Shown here piece by piece: positions 57,827 through 64,000 of a stretch of DNA of 64,000 nt. The notes under the pieces were generated by a model. That model did no database searches and was not told the origin of the DNA. It saw only the letters and a list, made by a program, of their open reading frames with translations. The stretch lies in assembly GCA_963978905.1 (NCBI GenBank), contig OZ022260.1, positions 35,667,326-35,731,325 on the forward strand. The letters are read 5' to 3'. Origin of the DNA: Trichostrongylus colubriformis (taxonomy: Eukaryota; Nematoda; Chromadorea; Rhabditida; Trichostrongylidae). The position numbers and the translations under genes are program-made. Numbering within the stretch: the stretch's first letter is position 1; every line of letters starts with the position of its first letter.

Positions 57827-60800
57827 ATGGACACCGCTAATCCTTCAGAATCGTCTGCATCTGGTGGCCAAGTGGCCACCACCAGTAGCACCCAGATTAC
57901 CGCTCCACCGCCCACTTTGACTCCCACTGATGAGCCTCCACGTGTTGAAGTGTCGATTGTTGGTAGTCCTGAGGTAAGCAGCATTTAAAATTCGATCAGT
58001 GGATATTTTTGGATTATTCAGATATTTAATTAATTATTTCGTTCATTTTTTTCTGCATAAACCACCTTCATCTTCGCTAAAAAGAAATATAAAAAGAGCC
58101 AAAAATTCCCATAGCCATAATTCAATGTTCGTCGTTCTTAGTTAATTTTCCATGCTTTCTATTAGCGAAAACCGCGGAATTTCCCACGTACGTTCGAACC
58201 TTTTGGATCTCAACGATTCCGACGACAGTGGTCGTATGCAAGGCGCATCCTAACTGAGTTTATCAGTACTAATCACTTGATCCTCTCAGATCGCGCTCAT
58301 CGAAACCCGGGTGAAAGGTTTATCTCCTCAAATTTTCACTGTCATTGTCTTTTGATGGACAATGCTCCCTTGTTGTCGTGCATGTCGTCCATATGGTTAA
58401 AGCTCACATTATACATATAATACAAAAAAAACTAAACAAATACTACTTCGATTGTTCATTCGTGCTTTCCCTGCAAAAGTTCAGAATGGTTTCGAAGTTT
58501 CTCTTTTCCGGAAATTCCCATTCCCACGCGAACATAGCGATTCACATGTCGTGAAAGGTAGCGATAGGTTAGTTAGGGTCGAATATGGAAAGATCACCTA
58601 TGAACGTCGATGTGCTCAATAGTACGAAAGAGAAGAAAAATTGTATGAAGCGGTCAAAAACCCGAGAAATAAGGCCACCTACCCGCGGTTTATTCTCAAA
58701 AAGGGCGGGTCGTGCCGACAAAGGGGCGGGCTGTGATAAAACAAGTGGCAGCTGTGACTGCTCTTATAAGCCTGGAGACAGTCTTTTCCACTGAGAAATT
58801 CGCCACATAGCTTTATTAGACTCCTGGCTTGCATTCGGATCCACTTTAGAAGCTTTCATTACCCACATTACCCCTAACATTTTCTTTAAACCACAATGCT
58901 TGTTGTGCTTACTGAGAGAAGTGATTCCATCAATAATTAGTTCTAGTTAGATGTTACATTAGGTCCCAACCCTCGGATCATAACCAAACGCATGGCGCAC
59001 CCAAGTGACGCTTGCACCTTGTTATTCTTGTTCGTGACTGAGTAATAATGACACGCTTTGATCTTGAAATCGCTGGAGCCTCATCATAGCCTGGAGATTC
59101 AGAAAAATTTAAGCTTTTTATGGACTGGCCATATTTTTCATTCCATAGGCTCTTAAAGCATTATCGTTAGTCCCGGCATAACCCTTTGCCTTATAATTTT
59201 TATGTCTTATTTAACTATTTTATTAAATTTTAAAAATTTGTTTAATAATTTTTAAGACTTTTTCATGTCTTTCAGGTTTTAGTTGAGGTGGCACTTCACA
59301 TACATTGAATTTTTTTGAAACCCTTTCAGATTTTCGGCGCACCGGAACCCGTTACCGTCACAAAATCATCAGGATCACCAGATAGTCACGAAGAACGACT
59401 AATCGAAAGATGCGATGTGGCTGCATCGCCATCCGATCCACGCCCACCTAAAAAACGCTACGGTAGTTCAGATGCTGGTAGCGTTGAAGTGCCTCCAGCT
59501 GAATCTCCCAGTAGTGCACAGCTGCCTCGAGCTGCTCCACCACCTTCTGCCTTTTGCGATGCACGTCAAGTGCCTACAGGTGAGCAATCACTTTAAATTG
59601 AGCCAAGCTGTCACCACAGACGTCAGCTGGCTCGTCCAATGTTTAGAAGAAGTGAGAAGAAAGCAGAAAGGTAAACTAAGGGAATTCGAAGGAAAGACTT
59701 ACCTGACGGTTGAAGTTGGTGAGCTAGCTGATTGTGGGTTAGCGAGGCTGATTCCAGATTCTTCGGCTCAATAATCATCATTAACAGTGAGGAATAGTGA
59801 TTAATAATAGTAGTAACAATGATCTTGCGATATCGCAATATTACATGAGATTTTGTGACGTTGAACTGCAATGCTGAAGCCGCGATATCGCAAAATCGCG
59901 GTTGACATTGGCCTGGGCTGGTCGAGGAGGCAGACGAAGGAAGGCAGGTGCATCAGGACACTCGAATCGGTCTCCACGCGCAACGAGAATAGGAAAACAA
60001 ATTACATGTCCTTCCGAAACTCGCTGTCCATTTTATTATAGACTTGTTTTTTCTGCGGTGAATTGACCGCTAAGGGGGCGGCCGCCTCCTGTTTGCGTGG
60101 CCTGACCTAAAACGGCTTTTCTGCCACAATAACGGAGGTAGTCGGAAAGAAAGTGCAGTCGGCACATTGGAAAGAAAACCATCCAGTTATCAAAGGCACA
60201 CCACGCGATAATCAGATCAGTGGTTTTCTTTCTTGAGGCAAGCAGGTCCTTGAATAACTGCTCAGAATGCATGCTTGTTGCTGCTGCACGGTGCACCCTC
60301 ACGATGTTGTGCCTGCTTGAATAAAACCAAACCACGCCCACTTAACCGTATCACATCTGGCCTTAGACGAGCACTTCCCAATGTGGAAGCTGCTTTCATC
60401 ATCGAAATGGCTGATTTATCAAATTATCTTGTACCAAAAGTCTTGTAGAATTTTTCCAAAAAAAAAAATCAGTAACTCTTGTTTACTTCGAGGCAGGTCT
60501 AGGTCTATTCGAGAATATGGTAGAACTTTCTCGTCACCGCTACCGTATGCACCAACCAGCTCCAGCAGCTGACCGTCGCTGTTCGAGAAAAGCTCCAAAA
60601 AAAGGTCCGCGGTCACCTTCCCATGACGACGCCCCCCTCCCATTTCACGAAAAGTACCCAGGCCAAGCTACGCGAGCTCGGCTGCGATGTGCTGCCCCAC
60701 CCGGCATACTCTCCAGACATTGCCCTTCTGGCTATCACCTTACCCATCCTCTTGAATCCTTCCTGGCCAAGAGAAAATTCGTTGATTATGGCATGCTTGC

Positions 60801-62289
60801 AAAGGCGATCGCTGACTTCATCGACTCTAAGAACCCAGAGTTCTGAGAGGAGGGGATCAACAATTTACCTATAAAATGGCAGAGTCTTACCGATAACAAT
60901 GGTGAATACGTTGTTGCCTAATTGTTGTTTGATGGAAGAAAAAATAATAAAAAATGATGATCGAAAAAAACCTACAAGACTTTTGGGACAACCTACATAA
61001 TAGTTGCCCCAAGAAAGTAAGCCATTAATCTGATTATCGCGAGATGTGCCTTTAAAGCAAAAATTTTACAAGGAATGTAAGGAATGGGAAATCTCTAATT
61101 CGACTTCAATACCTTAATTTACACTGATATCCTCGGCTTCAATTTCCGTTCCGTTGTGAGTTGAATAACTAGAAATTTTCCTACATGTTTCGACCCTTCT
61201 GATCGCAAATTTCCAACGAATTCTTATTAACTCTATAGAATCTGCCTGCTGCGGCAGCAGGAGTCTAGGTCAGAAATTTTGAAATAACTGCTGATAATAT
61301 GAATTCATCTCTTTTGGACCGAGTGAAGATATAAAACATATAGCATTAATCAATATTCGACAAAAGGGCAGATTTCGGTTCCATTGTGGACATCTGTAAA
61401 AGGGCACGTAGCTATTGTTGTCTTGTCAATCGTGATTTTGCGATATCGCTGATGGCCAGCTGTTAATATAATCATCATGCTGTTTAGATATGAACACCAA
61501 TTTTCGAATTACACAAAAAATGGATGGAAAGAGCACAATCCTCCAAAAAAATGAGGTCCACCTAATAGGATTGTCCCTTTTTCAACACTCTCACTTTACC
61601 TTAGACGCTGTGAGGATAGTATTCCTGGAACATCTCCAGTGGGAAAGCGCTAGTAGGCGTGTCTCCCCGCTTCTCTGCGCGCTGGGGGCGTGGCTCAACC
61701 GTTCACTGGAAACTTCGACCAAAGATGATCAAGCGATTCCTCATGAATATCGAACGTGAACTGTATATTCAAACGAAACTATTTAGGAGAACAATTTCTC
61801 CAATTGCTCTACAATTGGCAATGGGTGGATATCGACAATACACAACTGCCTTCGGTGATGAGAGGTGGCGAGCGATTTCTAGCCGTTCACATGGTCCAGC
61901 TCAAATTGCTCAGCAAATTTCCTCCGGCGATACCGGCAGAGATTATTTCACGATTCACCATGGTTTCACATAAGATGAGCACCGTGGAAGCATGGCAATT
62001 CAACACAATCAATGCTATCAAACGAAAATTCGATCTTGGCTGCCAACTGTTCACAACCCAAGACGAGGTAGTCCGACTCAATGATGTACAGATGTTCTAT
62101 TGGAATGTTAAAGCGCTGAATCTCAGTCGTATTATCCAGGTACTTTTTCTTCCATTGGATGATCCTTAGCCTCGCTCAAACGTTGTCCTTTTCAAGCAAT
62201 ACGATGCTGAACTGCAAAATACAAACGGGAACCTTACCTTGATTGCCACAATCCAGTCACTTAAAAATCATGTGGAAGCGGACTTAGAC
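57827..62289 (+). CDS. Unrecognised conserved-looking protein, 5' part (four exons)
   Basis: Exons 57827-57973, 59330-59579, 61787-62139, 62197-62289. Phases agree and the last ends at a good GTAAGT donor, so the gene continues to the right. Residues 1-132 are low complexity (Ser, Thr, Pro, Ala) and look disordered, with a basic RPPKKRYG that may be a nuclear signal. Residues about 133-281 are dense and ordered: LLYNWQWVDIDN, RGGERFLAVHMVQLKLLSKF, MVSHKMSTVEAWQFNTINAI, then LKNHVEADLD. I cannot name the family. KLLSKFPPAIP followed by a long helix and INAIKRKF is faintly BEN-domain-like, and nematode LIN-14 is one possibility, but I have no firm match and the C. elegans lin-14 gene is X-linked. 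A nuclear regulatory role is only inference. Confidence 0.75.
60423..60995 (+). mobile_element. Deleted mariner copy in an intron of the rightmost gene
   Basis: A 573-bp relative of 24506-25401 with an internal deletion of about 320 bp. Shared words include CCAAAAGTCTTGTAGAATTT at the left, CTCTTGAATCCTTCCTGGCC inside, and CCTACAAGACTTTTGGGACA at the right. The 5' terminus has mutated and TA duplications are no longer clear. A premature stop interrupts the C-terminal transposase fragment. Confidence 0.85.
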
Positions 62290-64000
62290 GTAAGTAAATA
62301 CTTGATTTTATCAATAATTCTGTGGAATCTTATAAAGACAGTGTGCTTCATGGGGTGACTCAGAAAGAAAAACAATGCTCTTATTCCCAACGTTACCATT
62401 ACCCATCATCATTGCTGCGCGCAGCTGTGTCGCGACAGTGTTCCGCCCCACCTGCGCCTTTTTTTTTGTCCACGGACCCCTGCAATTTACTTCAAACTCG
62501 ATTTTCATACCTAATGGCGTGTTAAATGAAACGAGAATAATTTCCCCATAAAACGGAAAACACTGGCTGGGGACATTGCACGTGAATCCTTTGGTGGATG
62601 CCTTGAAAAGTGGAAATATGGGCATACTTAAAACTTTCCGGGTGTGTGGCGATTGGTCGAACTTTCGCGCGGCGAGTGCGAGTTGTTTTTACTTTTGCCT
62701 GTTGAACCAGCAACAATCCAACATAGGCGAAAGAAGCTTCCAACCTGCAATCTTTGAAATCCTTCACGGTACCAGTCCATTGCGTCTTGAGCGGAATTCC
62801 AAAAGAGGCAAGTCTTACTTACGACGTCGCGAAGCGAAAATTCGACCAATCGACACACACCCGAACTCTTCACTTGTGGTGGTTCTTCAGAGCTGAGTGC
62901 GAGCATTTTTAGGTCACATTCATACTTTGCAGCTTTAATGGGGACGAGTGGGTGTAATGATAAAGGACTGCCATGCCACGCTTCATGAATTGTGGTAAGG
63001 CGAGACCATATCATACCATATAATTCTGACCAAATCCTCCAGTCTGCTTAGTGGAATCGCTCATGACACAGGAAAGGGTAATTTTGGTGAACTGTGAAGT
63101 ATGTATGGAAGCCAGATGCTCAGAAGTGCAACGGTGCAACAAACATATAATTGGAATAGAAACCGCGTGAAATAGACCCCTCCACGCTCGAGTATTTCCT
63201 CCATGATTGCTTTTTCATTTGAAATTAATATCATTTCTTTGCTTTTCCTCATTGTTCTCCTTGGGGTGCGTTTGAAAATTGTCTGAGAGCGTGTAGTTGC
63301 GGAGTGCCTTCATTCTCACCGATTACGTCCGAGTTGGGCGACGAACGCCACACGCTGCGCTACTTGCGGCCTAATCGCATTTTATTTCATCAGGATGCAT
63401 TCTGAGATCCTTCTTCTTGGTTTTTTCCAACTTTCTTGTCTTCCCGATAGTACTACACCAAGCAAATCGGCACTATTCATCTATCACTACCCCAGACACC
63501 GCTAATTGGTCAAAAAAAATTTCCGCTCAAATCTCTAGGGGGCTACTTGGAGTGCTGATCACGAATATGACATTCGCTTTCAATGTTGGCGCCAGTTTAG
63601 AGCAATAGACCAAAAATGGGCTAAACTCTTCTTCAACAATTTCGTTCAAAGTATCATCTAGGGGCTATTTAGAATGCCGATTACATTAGTATCACATTAA
63701 TTTTCGGCGCGCACGTCGCTTGGCTCAGGATTGCGGCAGTCATGTTCATTTTTGCAGCAGCGCTCATATTGCTGGTGAGCGTCATTTTCCTGCTATCGTC
63801 TTTCTTATGGTGCTATCTTACAGTTATCATCTTGCGCACCAAGCGTATATTTCTCCTCAAGCCTCAGTGAGGAAGGCAGAGTTCCTTTCCTTCTTGAGGC
63901 TTGGGCGAAACTTGCGGGAACAGTGTAATGCCCACTTTACTAGCACTGCATTGAGCAAACCCCGCTAGCGCCTCAGACATGTCATATTAGTCATCAGCAC
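62290..64000. other. Intron or downstream sequence of the rightmost gene
   Basis: No further exon found. Contains an inverted-repeat element (62640-62862) and one terminus of the GC-rich MITE family (CATTCATACTTTGC at about 62925). A direct duplication of a unit starting CTAGGGGGCTACTTGGAGTG appears at about 63535-63600 and 63655-63720. Sequence at about 63810-63925 is related to the 13755-13974 MITE. Confidence 0.4.
62640..62862. repeat. Inverted repeat, about 36-bp arms
   Basis: GGGTGTGTGGCGATTGGTCG (62640 onward, extending to 62674) pairs with CGACCAATCGACACACACCC (ending 62862). Spacer about 150 bp, no ORF of interest. Confidence 0.75.

Noticed and set aside
57925..57948. CACTGATGAGCCTCC followed by GTGTTGA, strikingly like the loop of the hammerhead at 18066-18089
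   Set aside because: It lies inside a coding exon (TDEPPRVEV), no GAAA partner or flanking stem follows, and a 15-base match is expected by chance a few times in a window of this size.
58585..58794. GC-box-like stretch and 69-codon ORF within an intron of the rightmost gene
   Set aside because: GGGCGGG motifs near 58709 and 58730 hint at an internal promoter, but there is no start exon or acceptor to support one.
1..64000. CRISPR arrays, bacterial operons, rRNA or spliced-leader RNA genes
   Set aside because: None seen. Repeats are dispersed or inverted rather than regularly spaced, and no SL-like or rRNA core sequence was found.

Overview
The window looks like nuclear DNA of a parasitic nematode, most likely a strongylid (hookworm or Haemonchus-like). 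Multi-exon genes with short exons and TTTNCAG or TTTTAG acceptors encode proteins closest to nematode or animal developmental and housekeeping factors. The space between exons is filled with decayed mariners, hairpin-type MITEs and a Penelope-like retroelement. There are no bacterial features, no CRISPR array and no rRNA. From memory, the C. elegans homologues of three of the genes (ceh-2, taf-5, apb-3) all lie on chromosome I, which fits conserved nematode linkage. I could not check this.

Layout. (1) 253-5758, minus: 5' part of a multi-C2H2 zinc-finger factor whose protein opens with the MSRRKQ corepressor-binding motif; it runs off the left edge. (2) About 5.8-27 kb: gene-poor and repeat-rich. 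It holds an 887-bp mariner deletion derivative, a TTAA-flanked palindromic MITE, other hairpin MITEs, a Penelope-like element (872-codon reverse transcriptase ORF) followed by a hammerhead ribozyme of unusual strand order, and a run of three TA-flanked mariner-type insertions (one a 674-bp palindrome). (3) 27806-34800, minus: a compact EMX-class homeobox gene (ceh-2 orthologue) in three exons with a 5.2-kb intron. (4) About 35-41.5 kb: GC-rich blocks and MITEs upstream of ceh-2, plus a fourth mariner. (5) 42370-56303, minus: taf-5 (TFIID subunit 5) followed 323 bp downstream by apb-3 (AP-3 beta). The apb-3 start codon sits directly on a splice acceptor, as expected for a trans-spliced downstream operon gene. 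One apb-3 intron carries a TIR element containing a tRNA-Arg-like sequence. (6) 57827-62289, plus: a divergently transcribed gene I do not recognise, encoding a well-structured conserved-looking domain and continuing to the right.

I reconstructed exons by hand from splice signals, reading phase and family resemblance. For apb-3, taf-5, ceh-2, the zinc-finger gene and the unknown gene the phases of all listed exons agree end to end. The most striking observation is at 18044-18131. Two hairpins whose loops carry the two halves of a hammerhead core fit together through kissing helices I and II, each abutting the invariant nucleotides exactly, downstream of a Penelope-like ORF (a retroelement group known to carry hammerheads).
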